The notes beneath the pieces were generated by a model. That model had not been told where the DNA came from, did not search any database, and saw nothing but the letters and a program-made list of their open reading frames with translations. DNA of 53,966 bases from contig DAOUKG010000052.1 of the NCBI GenBank assembly GCA_034421575.1, positions 1 to 53,966 on the forward strand, read 5' to 3'. The DNA is from VXLM01 sp034421575 (GTDB lineage Bacteria; Chloroflexota; Dehalococcoidia; Lucifugimonadales; VXLM01). Of the stretch, positions 42,032 to 51,363 are shown one piece after another. The translations under genes were made by a program, and so were the position numbers. Each line of letters starts with the position of its first letter. The first letter of the stretch is position 1.

Positions 42032-44607
42032 TCGACGCTCTCCTCGTTCTCTGTGTTTCCGTCGTCGTTCTTGACTGCTTTATCCCACTTCGAGCGACGC
42101 CTGTTGTTCCCTGGTGTCGAAGGTTGTCCGGCGGCCTCCTGATTCTGGGCCGCGGCCTCGCCGTCCTTCAGTGCCTTCATTCCGTCCTTGAACCTCTGGA
42201 CTCGCCTTCTGCGTTCCTCGTCGTCCTCAGAAACGGGGGTGTACTCTGCGGCCATGCTGCGGATGAGTTCCGCCGTATAGGAATCGCCGGGGTCGGGTCT
42301 TCTGACGGCCATGGAGAAGGCGGGCATACGCTCCGTTCCCACCGTCGCCCTGACGTAGCACTGGTGCACCGGAAGGGAGGTCACGTCGTCCTCGGTCACG
42401 CGCTCCTTGCCGAGCTCCCAGACGAGGTGCCGGGCATCCGACGCGGCCACCTGGAAGACGGCGAGGCACCCGACGTTGGCGAGGATCGTGTCCCGCATCG
42501 TGGGGGAGAGATCGTCGAGCTTTGCGAGGCTCTGCGTGGCTAGTACGAAGGATGCGCCGAACTTGCCGAGCTCGCTGAGCATCGACTCGTAGTCCACGCC
42601 CGGCATCGACTGCATCTCGTCGACGACGACCAGAGCGCCTCTGCGTTTCTCAGGCGGCAGGGTTCCCTGCTCGCGGATGACGGCGTCCACCAGGTTCAGC
42701 AGCGACGCTCCGACGAGGGCCGCCACATCCCTGCCGACGCTGCCCTGCGCGGTGGAGACGAAGAGTATCCCGCCGCTCAGGATGGTCTCGCGGAGGTCGA
42801 TGGTCGAGCGTGACTGTCCGAGGATGGCCCTGGCCCTCTTCGACGAGGCGTAGTAGGAGAGCCTCGTCTGCACCGGCGCGAGGGCCTCGGCCTTGTACCG
42901 GTGGTGCCATGAGGAAAAATCCCTTTCCCACCACTCGATGAGATACGAATCGTTCAGCTTCGCCAGCAGCCTGTTGCGGAACGGGTCGTTCGACAGGAGC
43001 TTCAGCCCGTCGAGGATGGTGTACTGCTTGTCTTCGTCCATCGACTCGTTGGCCTCGTGGAGGGTCTTGACGGTCTGCTCGATGATCGACTGCATCCTCG
43101 GCCCCCACTGATCCCAGAGTCCTCGCGCCACGCGCACCACCGAGTCTGCGGTGCGGTCGCGGTCTTCGAAGACGCGGGTGTCGAGCAGGTTGATGCCGGG
43201 AGCGCCGTACTCGTCTGCAAGGTCGATGAGACGGACGCCTTCCGCGAGGGAACGGGGGACGTGTTCCAGCAGGCCGGACACGAGGTCGGCGTGGGGATCG
43301 ACGACGACGACGGCGTCGCCGTCCCTGCCAGCCGCCTTCTCCCGCAGCTTGTGCGCGACGACGTGGCGCATGAGGGTGGACTTGCCCATGCGGGTGCGCG
43401 CCACGTAGAGGTGGTGCCTCCTGAGCAGGTCGTCGGGGAAGTGGATTTCGCGCAGCGTTCCCGCAGAGGCATTGCCGACGAGCGCCCCACCCTTCACGCC
43501 TCGCGCAGAGGGCAAGAGCGTCCTTGACCCGGAGCGCTCCACGAGGGGCGTCTCGTCCCGCGCTCCCGGGGGGTGCCACAGGGAGGCGACCTCGCGGACT
43601 CCGAGGACGCTTCGCCCGCCGAAGAGTCCGGGACTGGACGGGTGCAGGGACACCGCGGACGATGCGGGCGTCACCTTGCCGGCGTCGAAGCGCGCTCCGG
43701 CGGGGTTGTCGTAGTGGCGGTAAGCCGAGGCGACCTGTTCGAGGAGGGAGGTCGCTCGGTCACGCCGTTCCCCCGCGGGCAGGACCACGACGATCTCGAC
43801 CTCCGCGTCGAACGCGATGCGCGAGGCTTTTTCGTGAATTTGAATGGGGTCATAGACGCGGGAGCGGTTTTTCTTCCAGCGATGCCATGCCCAGCCCCCA
43901 AGGCCAAGGGCGACGAAGACTCCAGCGCCCATGAGAACGGCCTTCCAGGCTTCGCCGTCCCGCACCCACAGGTAGCCCTGGAGCGCGACCAGCGCCGCCG
44001 CGCCGAGGACGGCCATCGTCATGCCGTCGGTGCGGTGCGCGCGGGCCTGTCCGGTGTACGTCGACTCGCGGGGTTCCGCCACGGCGCGCCTGTGGCCCTT
44101 GTCCTGGTGGGCCTCGGCCCAGTCGGGACCGAGAGAGCGGAGCAGCAGTCGCGCCACGACGCGCTCGCCCTTATTCAGGTCGGACAGGGCTCCCACGAGG
44201 GCTATGAGCGGGTCGGAGCCGGGGTCGAGCAGGTCGTCGTCGCGGAAGACCCTGAGCGGCGCGTAGTCCGGGCCGCTCGACCGCAATGTCATGCTCCACG
44301 CCCGCTCGCCCTCATCGAGGTGGAGGGGGTCGTCCCCCGGAAGCATGCCGGTGATGCGTGCCTGGGGATAGTGAGCGGACAACTGGGTTCTGACTGCCTG
44401 CTCGTCGAGGCATCGGGCCATGAGCGTCACGCCGTCCGCGTCCCCCGCGAGCTCGAGGGAGAACGGCTCCGGCACGGCGATGGACGCGAGCATGTTCTCG
44501 ACGCCGAGGAGCGTTCGCTCTCCCGTGCGCGGCGGCGTGACCGCCAGCAGGACCGGTGCTTTTTTCTCCCTTTCGCCGAAGAGTCGTTTGGTCAGGTTGT
44601 TTTTCAT
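42028..44607 (-). CDS. VirD4-like conjugative coupling ATPase
   Basis: An 859-residue T4SS-associated ATPase. The N-terminal region (TLLGVENMLASIAVPEP) resembles a domain common before such ATPases, followed by two membrane helices near residues 200-250. Walker A is ARTRMGKST (about residue 405), and Walker B is VVVDEMQSM (about residue 662). The end is charged and Gln-rich. ATG 44607 is chosen because GGGGAAGGA lies 8 bases upstream. It would bring DNA to the transfer channel; a DUF87-type helicase role is the alternative. Confidence 0.85.
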   Translation of the reverse strand: MKNNLTKRLFGEREKKAPVLLAVTPPRTGERTLLGVENMLASIAVPEPFSLELAGDADGVTLMARCLDEQAVRTQLSAHYPQARITGMLPGDDPLHLDEGERAWSMTLRSSGPDYAPLRVFRDDDLLDPGSDPLIALVGALSDLNKGERVVARLLLRSLGPDWAEAHQDKGHRRAVAEPRESTYTGQARAHRTDGMTMAVLGAAALVALQGYLWVRDGEAWKAVLMGAGVFVALGLGGWAWHRWKKNRSRVYDPIQIHEKASRIAFDAEVEIVVVLPAGERRDRATSLLEQVASAYRHYDNPAGARFDAGKVTPASSAVSLHPSSPGLFGGRSVLGVREVASLWHPPGARDETPLVERSGSRTLLPSARGVKGGALVGNASAGTLREIHFPDDLLRRHHLYVARTRMGKSTLMRHVVAHKLREKAAGRDGDAVVVVDPHADLVSGLLEHVPRSLAEGVRLIDLADEYGAPGINLLDTRVFEDRDRTADSVVRVARGLWDQWGPRMQSIIEQTVKTLHEANESMDEDKQYTILDGLKLLSNDPFRNRLLAKLNDSYLIEWWERDFSSWHHRYKAEALAPVQTRLSYYASSKRARAILGQSRSTIDLRETILSGGILFVSTAQGSVGRDVAALVGASLLNLVDAVIREQGTLPPEKRRGALVVVDEMQSMPGVDYESMLSELGKFGASFVLATQSLAKLDDLSPTMRDTILANVGCLAVFQVAASDARHLVWELGKERVTEDDVTSLPVHQCYVRATVGTERMPAFSMAVRRPDPGDSYTAELIRSMAAEYTPVSEDDEERRRRVQRFKDGMKALKDGEAAAQNQEAAGQPSTPGNNRRRSKWDKAVKNDDGNTENEESVE

Positions 44608-44630
44608 GGTTTGGGTCCTTCCCCATAGGT

Positions 44631-46898
44631 CTATCTGCGATGGCCGGGCCGCCACTCGATTACCGCCGTCTCCTCCGGCGTTGCCTCGATGCGGACCGGG
44701 AACCTGTTGCCCCGCGCGAGCAGGAGGCCGTCTCCCCTGGGGCAGGACAGGAGCCATCGCTGGAGCTCCTCCGGCAGGTCGAAGGCGTCCCCCACGGTGC
44801 TGATCGCGGCGGCGTCCTGCTGGAGCAGGAGCTTGAAGGCGGCGTTCTGGAGGAGGGCGCGACCACTGTGTCCCGTGATGGTTCTCGAAGAGTCCTCACT
44901 CAAGAGGTCCTGGACGTCCTGGGTGATGAACTGGAGGCCGAGCTTATGCTTTCTGGCCCGCTTCGCCATGCTGACCATGAACGCGGCCCCTTCGGGATGC
45001 TGCATGATCGACCACACCTCGTCGACGACCAGAAGCCTCGGCTTGGGGTCCTGGGCGGCCGCCGCCCACACGGTCTCGGTGCAGACCATCGCGGCGGCGG
45101 GCCGCAGCTCCGGTTCGAGCAGCCGCAGGTCGAAGACGGTGACGAGGGCCTCGTTGCGCAGGAGATCGTCTCCCTCGTCGGAGAGCAGGTGGCGGAGGCT
45201 CCCGGTGGCGAAGGGACGCAGAAGACGTGCCAGGCCGGGGTCTCCCGCCTCGTCCTCCTGAAGGTATGTGAAAAAATCGCGAAATCCGGTCCTGTCGCGG
45301 GGACGGGCGTAGTAGCCCGCGAGGGCGTGGTCGAGGGAGGCTCGCCGCTCGGCGGAAAGGCGCTCGCCCACCATCACCTCGATGAGCCTTCTGAGGCTCC
45401 CGATGCGCTGGAGAAGCTCCTCGGAGTCGCCCTTGTCGATGACGAAGGGGTTCATGCCCTCGCCCTCGACGCCCGGAGACAGGACGCGCCCGCCCGCGGC
45501 GCGGGCCATGTCAGCGTACTCGCCCTCCGGGTCGATCACGTAGGCGGTTACGCCGCGCATGAGGCCTCTGAGCACGCCGAGCTTGGTCGAGAACGACTTG
45601 CCCGAACCGGAGCGGGCCAGGACTGCCGTGTTCGCGTTGAGGTGCGTGCCGTCCCATGGGTCGTAGACGACGGGGGAGCAGGCGCGCATGTCGATGCCGT
45701 AGAGGGCCCCGCTCCTTGTGTCGAGGTCTGGGGGTGAGTAGGGAATCAGCTTGGCGAGGCTCGACGTGTCCAGCGTCCTCCACACGGCCACCGCGTTCAG
45801 GGCCAGGGGAAGCGTGGACAAAAATCCGTCGCGCTGGCGGAAGGCGAGGTTGTCGAGCTTGCCCAGTGTTGCGGCGAAGTGACCCTTCGCCCGCTGGGTC
45901 AGTTCTTTCAGGGATTTTTCGTCACGGGCGTGCAATGTCACCGAGAGTGAGGAGTGAAAGAGCCGCTCCCGTCCGCGCTGCACCTCGTCGCGCAGGCGCG
46001 TCACGTCCTCGAGGGCGATCTCCGCCTCCGGGGACATGGTGCGGCCCCGCTTGAGCGACAGGGACTGCGCTGACTCGAATCTGACCTTCTGCCACTCGAG
46101 GGTACGGGCCGCCTGCTCGGGCGGTATCGGCCCCAGGTGGACCGACAGGTCCATCGGCGCTCCCGACGCCATCAGCCCCTGGAGGAACCCGGGAGCGAGT
46201 GACCTGGGCCACTTGCCGAGGTGCAGGGAGCGGACGAGGGTATCGCCGATACTCATATCGCGTCGGTTGATATCGACCTCGATTTCTTCGCTCTCGTCGA
46301 ACTCGACGGGCGAGCCGCCCAGGGCCGCCGACACGAAGAACATCCGGAGCTGGCGGCCGCTCAGGGGATGGACGGACAGACCGGCCCTAACCAGCAGGCC
46401 GTGAAGCTCGTCCATCCGGGCGAACTCGCACACGGCGTAGAAGCGCCGGTCGAGGATGCCGTCGCGGGACTCGAGGTCGGTGAGCAGGCGATCAAGAGAT
46501 TGGGCCGCTGCCCTGGTCTGCGGCGGAAGCTCGTCCGGCCGGGACTCCCTGAGCCTGTCCCTCAGCGCGCCGAGGCGTGGCGGGTGCTGCCTCACCAGGA
46601 TCTGCGCGTGGAAGTCCAGGGCGTTGAGCGCCCCCGCGAACGCGCCAAGTTGCGGGTCGTCGATCTCGAGTCCCATCACCTCGCACGCTGCGACCTTCAC
46701 GCCGTCGAGGCGGACGATGCCGTCGTCCTCCAAATGCGACACCATGAAGAACAGGGGGAGGAGCTTGCGCTCGGCGTCCCCGGGCGAGGCGACCGCCTCC
46801 TTCTCTCTGAACCGGCCTATTCCCAGCCGGAGCGCGAGACCTCGCAGTCTGTCGAGACCGGACGCAAGCCTTCTATTGAATGTTGTCGTCAGTTTCAA
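44631..46898 (-). CDS. VirB4-like type IV secretion ATPase
   Basis: A 755-residue ATPase that powers assembly and DNA transfer. Walker A is ARSGSGKSFSTKL (about residues 427-434), AYVIDPEGEYADMA is close behind, and Walker B is LLVVDEVWSIMQ. The Arg/Gln end region (FITQDVQDLL) is typical of the VirB4/TraC/TrbE family. An N-terminal non-ATPase half contacts the membrane channel. It is the most conserved transfer gene and the best phylogenetic marker of the element. Confidence 0.92.
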   Translation of the reverse strand: MKLTTTFNRRLASGLDRLRGLALRLGIGRFREKEAVASPGDAERKLLPLFFMVSHLEDDGIVRLDGVKVAACEVMGLEIDDPQLGAFAGALNALDFHAQILVRQHPPRLGALRDRLRESRPDELPPQTRAAAQSLDRLLTDLESRDGILDRRFYAVCEFARMDELHGLLVRAGLSVHPLSGRQLRMFFVSAALGGSPVEFDESEEIEVDINRRDMSIGDTLVRSLHLGKWPRSLAPGFLQGLMASGAPMDLSVHLGPIPPEQAARTLEWQKVRFESAQSLSLKRGRTMSPEAEIALEDVTRLRDEVQRGRERLFHSSLSVTLHARDEKSLKELTQRAKGHFAATLGKLDNLAFRQRDGFLSTLPLALNAVAVWRTLDTSSLAKLIPYSPPDLDTRSGALYGIDMRACSPVVYDPWDGTHLNANTAVLARSGSGKSFSTKLGVLRGLMRGVTAYVIDPEGEYADMARAAGGRVLSPGVEGEGMNPFVIDKGDSEELLQRIGSLRRLIEVMVGERLSAERRASLDHALAGYYARPRDRTGFRDFFTYLQEDEAGDPGLARLLRPFATGSLRHLLSDEGDDLLRNEALVTVFDLRLLEPELRPAAAMVCTETVWAAAAQDPKPRLLVVDEVWSIMQHPEGAAFMVSMAKRARKHKLGLQFITQDVQDLLSEDSSRTITGHSGRALLQNAAFKLLLQQDAAAISTVGDAFDLPEELQRWLLSCPRGDGLLLARGNRFPVRIEATPEETAVIEWRPGHRR

Positions 46899-46917
46899 GT
46901 CCTTGTACTCCTCGGCT

Positions 46918-47232
46918 CTAAGGGATGGGGACGACGCCCCCGCGCAGCGCCAGGACGATGACCTTGGCCGACAGCACGAGCACCAGTCCCCCGACCGCTC
47001 CTACCACGGCGTGCTTCGCGCCGGCCGCTCGTCGCTCGTCGCCTCCGGCGGCGATCAGCATGAACCCCGCCCACACGACGGCGAAGAGCGACAGGCCGGC
47101 CGCGGCGTACGCCATCCCCGTCAGCGCCTCGTCGAATGCGTGAAGCATTTCCTGTTCGGCGGGCGAAGCCCCCAGCAAGACAAGCGCCACAAGGATTTGG
47201 GTTGTCCACTTCACATTCACAAAAATCCTCAT
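46918..47232 (-). CDS. VirB2/TrbC-like small membrane protein
   Basis: A 104-residue protein with a signal-like first segment (TTQILVALVLLGASPAEQ) and two membrane helices (GMAYAAAGLSLFAVVWAGFM and HAVVGAVGGLVLVLSAKVIV) joined by a short charged loop (GGDERRAAGAK). This is the pilin-subunit layout of T4SS. It overlaps the PrgI-fusion gene by 4 bases and lies 19 bases before virB4. Confidence 0.8.
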   Translation of the reverse strand: MRIFVNVKWTTQILVALVLLGASPAEQEMLHAFDEALTGMAYAAAGLSLFAVVWAGFMLIAAGGDERRAAGAKHAVVGAVGGLVLVLSAKVIVLALRGGVVPIP

Positions 47233-49223
47233 TGCGGCCTGCCCTCAGCTTGACCGGGGGGCCACTCCCATCCCCAGATATCGAATAAGATGCTCGCCTC
47301 CTCGTCGGTGAGCGGCCTCTGCTCGGCCCTCTCCGGCTCGGGTTCGGACGGCGGCGGCGCGAAGACCTCGTAGAGGTCGTCCGACCCTATGTTCACGTGA
47401 AGCGACAGCCTCTTCTGCCTGACCGGGGTCAACGGCTCGCGCTCGACGACTTCGGCCTCGACGCGCTCAGGGTGGACGACGGGCAGGGTCACGTCCCGGG
47501 AGACCGTTCTGCTCGGAATGGAGAGCGTGGCCGACACGACGTGTTGCGTCCGCGTCCCGTCGTCGTGCGTGACCGTCACCGTCTCGCTGACCGTCTCGGT
47601 CGTCCCCGGTCTCAGAAGGCTCACCGTCTCGGTGCGGTATTCGGTCCGCTCCGGGTGGTGGGTGAGCGTCACGAGCGGAGGAATCGGGATTCGGAGTGCG
47701 GCCTCGAGGTCGGCGTCGATGGTCACGGAGTGAATGGCCTCGCCGGTTGAGACGGGGAGGGAAAAACGAACCTCTCCGTCCCGCACGAAGGGCAGAGCGG
47801 CGCGCGACGCGCCTGACGTGACGGCGACCGCCCCGGTGACGGCTGTCACCTCGGCCTCCATCACCGATGTCTCGGTGACGCTCGCGTGTCCGTCCACCGC
47901 CTGGAGATCGACAACCTCCTCGACGGACCCTGCACACTCGGACTCGACTGTTCCCTCGACGGTTCCCGGCGTCCATCCAAGGGAAGTGACCCGCAGATCG
48001 CATATCTCCCCGTCGACTTCCGGCAGGGGAAAGGGAAGCTGCGCTTCCTCGATGGCGAAGGCTCCGGCCTGTCCGATGCCGTCCTCCCACGAGAAAGTGA
48101 ACGAAGGGCTCTCGCCGGACAGCGGCAGCGAGTACGAGATGCGCTCTCCCTCGGCGAGGGTGGCGATGCCGAAGAAGCGCAGTTCATTGCCGCTCGCCCC
48201 GCCGTAGGCGCGAACGCGAAGCTTCAGGCCGGTGGCCGCGCGGAGGGATACCTCGGCGCGGTCGTCCGACACCTGTAGGCCCTCGAAGTAGAGCCTCCGT
48301 CCGGGGACCGGCTCGGCGGGCTCGTAGTCGATGTCGTCGAGCCAGTGGTCGTCGGCGTGCGCCGCCTGGGGCGTCGCAAGTGTGGCAAACGAGAGTATTG
48401 CGAGGGCGACGAAGACCGGCACGAGGTTTCGTCCGGGTCCTCTCCCCCTCGATCTGCGGCCCCCGCGGCGTCTCTTGCGGCGGCCCGGTCTCTTGTGCGG
48501 CGCGGAGGGCGCGGGTGCGCCGGGTTCGTGGGACCGGACGCGTTGAGACCTGGGTGCGCTCTCGTTGCGCCGCTCGTCCGGTTGCTCCGCGGGTCGGTCG
48601 GGCATCTCTTGCGTACGCCTGGAGTCGGGGGCGGTCAGGCCGGCGGCAACCGCATGGACGGCGGACCGCATCCCGCGAGAGACGTGAGCGCGGGTCTTCC
48701 CCCACCCGGCCCTGAGAGCTCCTGTTCTTCCTTTCGCCTGCACGGGCATTCGGGCCTTGCCGAACCACATGTGAGGCCGGAAGGGTCGCCGTTCCCGGTC
48801 GCGGCGCATCCTCGCAAGCCCGCGCCTCGCCATGACCCGCATCCTGCGAGAGCCGCGCCCTGCACGTCGGGCCATCATCGTCAGGGGGTTGGGAGCGCTC
48901 TCGGGAACCGGCGGCGGCTCGCTGCGCGTCAACCCGGAAACGGGTCCGGCATATTGCCTCCCTCCCAGCCGGTACCTCAGAAGGTCCGCAGCCACGAGCG
49001 GGAGGCTCCTGCCTCCTATCTTCCCCACAATCGCGGCGATTCCGATGACGCAGAGGACGACGGCCAGCGCGATTCTCACGCCGGTCGGCCCCACCGGGGC
49101 GTAGCTGTACGCGCCGTACGACAACGCGCATACTGCCGTCACCGCGACGATCTGCGGGAACGACAGCCACAACAGGACCCTGTCCTCCGCCTGCACGTGT
49201 GTCGGCACCTCGTGCTCTCTCAT
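47229..49223 (-). CDS. PrgI-like membrane domain fused to an exported beta-rich domain
   Basis: A 664-residue protein. Residues 1-90 match PrgI-family T4SS proteins (two helices, then KIGGRSLPLVAADLLRYRLG). Residues about 100-285 are a very basic, Arg/Pro-rich linker (KRPGRRKRRRGGRRSRGRG). A third hydrophobic segment ends TPQAAHADD, which looks like a signal peptidase I site. The remaining 350 residues are Val/Thr/Glu-rich strands with several TET/SET repeats. PrgI proteins are usually about 100-150 residues, so this is a fusion, or two genes joined. The last domain would be outside the membrane. Confidence 0.8.
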   Translation of the reverse strand: MREHEVPTHVQAEDRVLLWLSFPQIVAVTAVCALSYGAYSYAPVGPTGVRIALAVVLCVIGIAAIVGKIGGRSLPLVAADLLRYRLGGRQYAGPVSGLTRSEPPPVPESAPNPLTMMARRAGRGSRRMRVMARRGLARMRRDRERRPFRPHMWFGKARMPVQAKGRTGALRAGWGKTRAHVSRGMRSAVHAVAAGLTAPDSRRTQEMPDRPAEQPDERRNESAPRSQRVRSHEPGAPAPSAPHKRPGRRKRRRGGRRSRGRGPGRNLVPVFVALAILSFATLATPQAAHADDHWLDDIDYEPAEPVPGRRLYFEGLQVSDDRAEVSLRAATGLKLRVRAYGGASGNELRFFGIATLAEGERISYSLPLSGESPSFTFSWEDGIGQAGAFAIEEAQLPFPLPEVDGEICDLRVTSLGWTPGTVEGTVESECAGSVEEVVDLQAVDGHASVTETSVMEAEVTAVTGAVAVTSGASRAALPFVRDGEVRFSLPVSTGEAIHSVTIDADLEAALRIPIPPLVTLTHHPERTEYRTETVSLLRPGTTETVSETVTVTHDDGTRTQHVVSATLSIPSRTVSRDVTLPVVHPERVEAEVVEREPLTPVRQKRLSLHVNIGSDDLYEVFAPPPSEPEPERAEQRPLTDEEASILFDIWGWEWPPGQAEGRPQ

Positions 49224-49249
49224 GGTTTCTTCTCCTTCCTCGCGTCCGG

Positions 49250-49546
49250 TTAGTTGTTGGGATCAGGTGTGGGTATGGGCGTGGCGGGCTGCGGCAGCTC
49301 GACGTCAACCGCCGGATCGACCACGGCGTTCATCACCAGCTCGATAACGCCGTAGGCCAGCATCGCCAGCACGACGCCCGCGATCGCCGTCATCATGGCG
49401 CTCTTGCCCCGCTCCATCTGGTGCGGGGCTCCGCTCGCCGTCAGATACAGGTAGGCCCCGTACACGAAAAATCCCACGCCAACCGCCCCGACCACTCCCA
49501 GGAGGATGCCCACCAGGTTCGAAATCGTCTGCGTGATCTGTTCCAT
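49250..49546 (-). CDS. Second VirB2/TrbC-like pilin-type protein
   Basis: A 98-residue membrane protein: two helices (LVGILLGVVGAVGVGFFVYG and MMTAIAGVVLAMLAYGVIEL) around a loop YLTASGAPHQMERGK, and a Pro-rich C-terminus. The loop motif is the same as in many TrbC/VirB2 proteins of Gram-positive-type systems. Two distinct pilin-like genes in one operon are unusual. The gene sits between VirB6 and the PrgI fusion. Confidence 0.82.
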   Translation of the reverse strand: MEQITQTISNLVGILLGVVGAVGVGFFVYGAYLYLTASGAPHQMERGKSAMMTAIAGVVLAMLAYGVIELVMNAVVDPAVDVELPQPATPIPTPDPNN

Positions 49547-49646
49547 TCCGTTTTCCTTCTCCTCTCGCTTTCCGAGATTTGCTATGCTTCGTGGTTTCCC
49601 TTATCCGCTACGTCACCCGTGTCTCCGCTTGGTCGTCGCTTCCACG

Positions 49647-50624
49647 CTACTCGCCGCCGCTCCTCGGGGCTGCTCCTCCGCCTCCACCGGCTGACGGGGT
49701 TGCCATCGAGGCCGCCGAGTTGACCGTGCCCGCAACCGCCGACACGCCCGCGCTCGCTGCCACCGCTCCAACCGCCATTCCACCCGGTCCCCCCGCCGCT
49801 CCTCCGGCGATCATTCCGACCGACCTCATCGACCGCATCATCGATCCGGGCAACGACATCCCGAAGTACAGCGTGCTCAGCCACGCGTCGAAGGTGCCCG
49901 CCTGTCCGAGCATCGAAGGCACCCGCGTCGCCAGGTAGACGAACGCCAGCGACATCAGCAATTTCCAGATCAGGTCCTGCACCGGCTCGAAGGCCGCTAT
50001 CTCGGCGAACTGGTGCAGGAATCCGAACCCCAGCGCGAGGGCGATGAGCTGCACGGCCTGCTGGAACACCGTCGTCATGAACATCCGCAGCCAGTGCCTT
50101 CCCCAGCCCGCCGTGTGGGGCAGGATCCACAGCCCCAGCGCAATCGGCGCGAGGGCCAGAAGCACGTCGATCAGCGCTAGCCGAACGATCATCTGCACGA
50201 GGACGTAGAGCACGAAGAACCCGTAGATCAGGTAGAGCAGGGCCATGAGCAGCGCCATGCCCACACTCCCCGACTCGACGGCCGTGAGAAGCGTCCTCAG
50301 CGGAGCCCTGAGGAGGTTGCCCGGGTTGACGCCGAGCGACTCCGCAACGAACCCGGACACTCCCGCCGCGACCTCGATGACCAGGGAGCACCACCAAAGC
50401 GACGTCGCGGCGGCCACCAGCCCCAGCACGAGCCGGGGAAACATTTCACGCCATCCGGCGCTGCGGCCTCCCACGTGCTCGCTCATGATGAGACTCAGCC
50501 CCATCCAGCCGACGATCACGACCAGCGCTCCGGACGTGACGGTCCACACGACCGTCCACGCCTGCCGCACCAGTTCGTTGGCGTAGGTCAGCTCTGCGGG
50601 AGTCCCTGTGAGAATGTCGCTCAT
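49647..50624 (-). CDS. VirB6/TrbL-like polytopic channel protein
   Basis: A 325-residue protein with at least five membrane helices between residues 25 and 240 (for example TSGALVVIVGWMGLSLIM and VGMALLMALLYLIYGFFVLY). Typical features include WLRMFMTTVFQQAVQLIALA. The C-terminal 70 residues are low-complexity Gly/Ala/Ser. This matches TrbL/VirB6-type inner-membrane channel proteins. It is preceded by the secreted-protein gene, with 3 bases between them. Confidence 0.85.
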   Translation of the reverse strand: MSDILTGTPAELTYANELVRQAWTVVWTVTSGALVVIVGWMGLSLIMSEHVGGRSAGWREMFPRLVLGLVAAATSLWWCSLVIEVAAGVSGFVAESLGVNPGNLLRAPLRTLLTAVESGSVGMALLMALLYLIYGFFVLYVLVQMIVRLALIDVLLALAPIALGLWILPHTAGWGRHWLRMFMTTVFQQAVQLIALALGFGFLHQFAEIAAFEPVQDLIWKLLMSLAFVYLATRVPSMLGQAGTFDAWLSTLYFGMSLPGSMMRSMRSVGMIAGGAAGGPGGMAVGAVAASAGVSAVAGTVNSAASMATPSAGGGGGAAPRSGGE

Positions 50625-50627
50625 GGC

Positions 50628-51236
50628 CTAACCTCCCCGGCACTCGTCGGCGTTCGCGCCGCTCGCCCGCTCGACCACGCCGCACAGCGTTCCGTGCACT
50701 CCCTCGATCACCCAGCGGGCGAAGGCCCGCGCCCAGCGCGACGGGTCGAAGGCTCCGATCACGCGGTCCCACAGGCCGGTCGGCTCGTGGGCGGGGATCA
50801 CGACGTGGAAGCGGTCAGGCTCGCCGGGTGTCGTCTCGGCGGCCATCATGAACAGCACGTAGACGCGCTCGGGGTCGAGTTCGGGCTGGTCGTCGTGGCC
50901 GGGGTACTCCCACGACCTCTCGACCCAGCCGGAATTGAGTCTCGTCTCACCCCCGTGCACCTGCGTGACGCCGGTGAGCCAGTCGCCGGTGTCGGGGTCT
51001 CGCACGGCGTAGGCGAGAAAGGCCACGGGCCGGTCGAACACCGGACGGGCGATGAATCCCCCGTCCTTGTTCCGCTCGACGAACCTCGCGCTCTCGTTGA
51101 CCAGAGTGACGCCGGTCCCCTGGGCCATGACCGTTCCAACCCACGCGACGGCAAGGAGCGTCGACAGAAGCAGCGACGCGAGGAGAGGTGCAAGCCGCCT
51201 CTGTCCACCGGTCTTGATTGTCGATTGCAGCGCCAT
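50628..51236 (-). CDS. Secreted protein, first gene of the transfer operon
   Basis: A 202-residue protein with a signal peptide (LLASLLLSTLLAVAWVGTVMAQ; cleavage near AQG). The mature part has strands such as FIARPVFDRPVAFLAYAVRD and a helical end with two Cys (LCGVVERASGANADEC). I do not recognise a family. The ATG at 51236 has GGGAGG 7 bases upstream; a longer frame to 51356 would run into the palindrome. It probably acts outside the membrane in the transfer machine. Confidence 0.7.
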   Translation of the reverse strand: MALQSTIKTGGQRRLAPLLASLLLSTLLAVAWVGTVMAQGTGVTLVNESARFVERNKDGGFIARPVFDRPVAFLAYAVRDPDTGDWLTGVTQVHGGETRLNSGWVERSWEYPGHDDQPELDPERVYVLFMMAAETTPGEPDRFHVVIPAHEPTGLWDRVIGAFDPSRWARAFARWVIEGVHGTLCGVVERASGANADECRGG

Positions 51237-51317
51237 GTAGCGGCCTCCCTGTGTTTCGCGCCGTCTCCATCCGTCGACGCTCCGGCAATCGAGTGTGAAC
51301 CATCGAAATGCCGCTCG

Positions 51318-51363
51318 TAATGCCTCGAAAGGAGTTGCACATGTAGTGCCCTTCAAGGCATTA
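51318..51363. repeat. Long nested palindrome between divergent element genes
   Basis: TAATGCCTCGAAAGG (51318-51332) pairs with CCTTCAAGGCATTA (51350-51363) with one mismatch and one gap, and GCAC-ATGTA-GTGC nests inside. It separates the leftward transfer operon from rightward genes. It has the shape of an oriT arm or of a divergent operator. Confidence 0.6.

Noticed and set aside
43573..45737. Plus-strand frames of 351 and 393 codons across the transfer ATPase genes
   Set aside because: Antisense shadows produced by high GC; the opposite strand has Walker A/B motifs in two ATPases.
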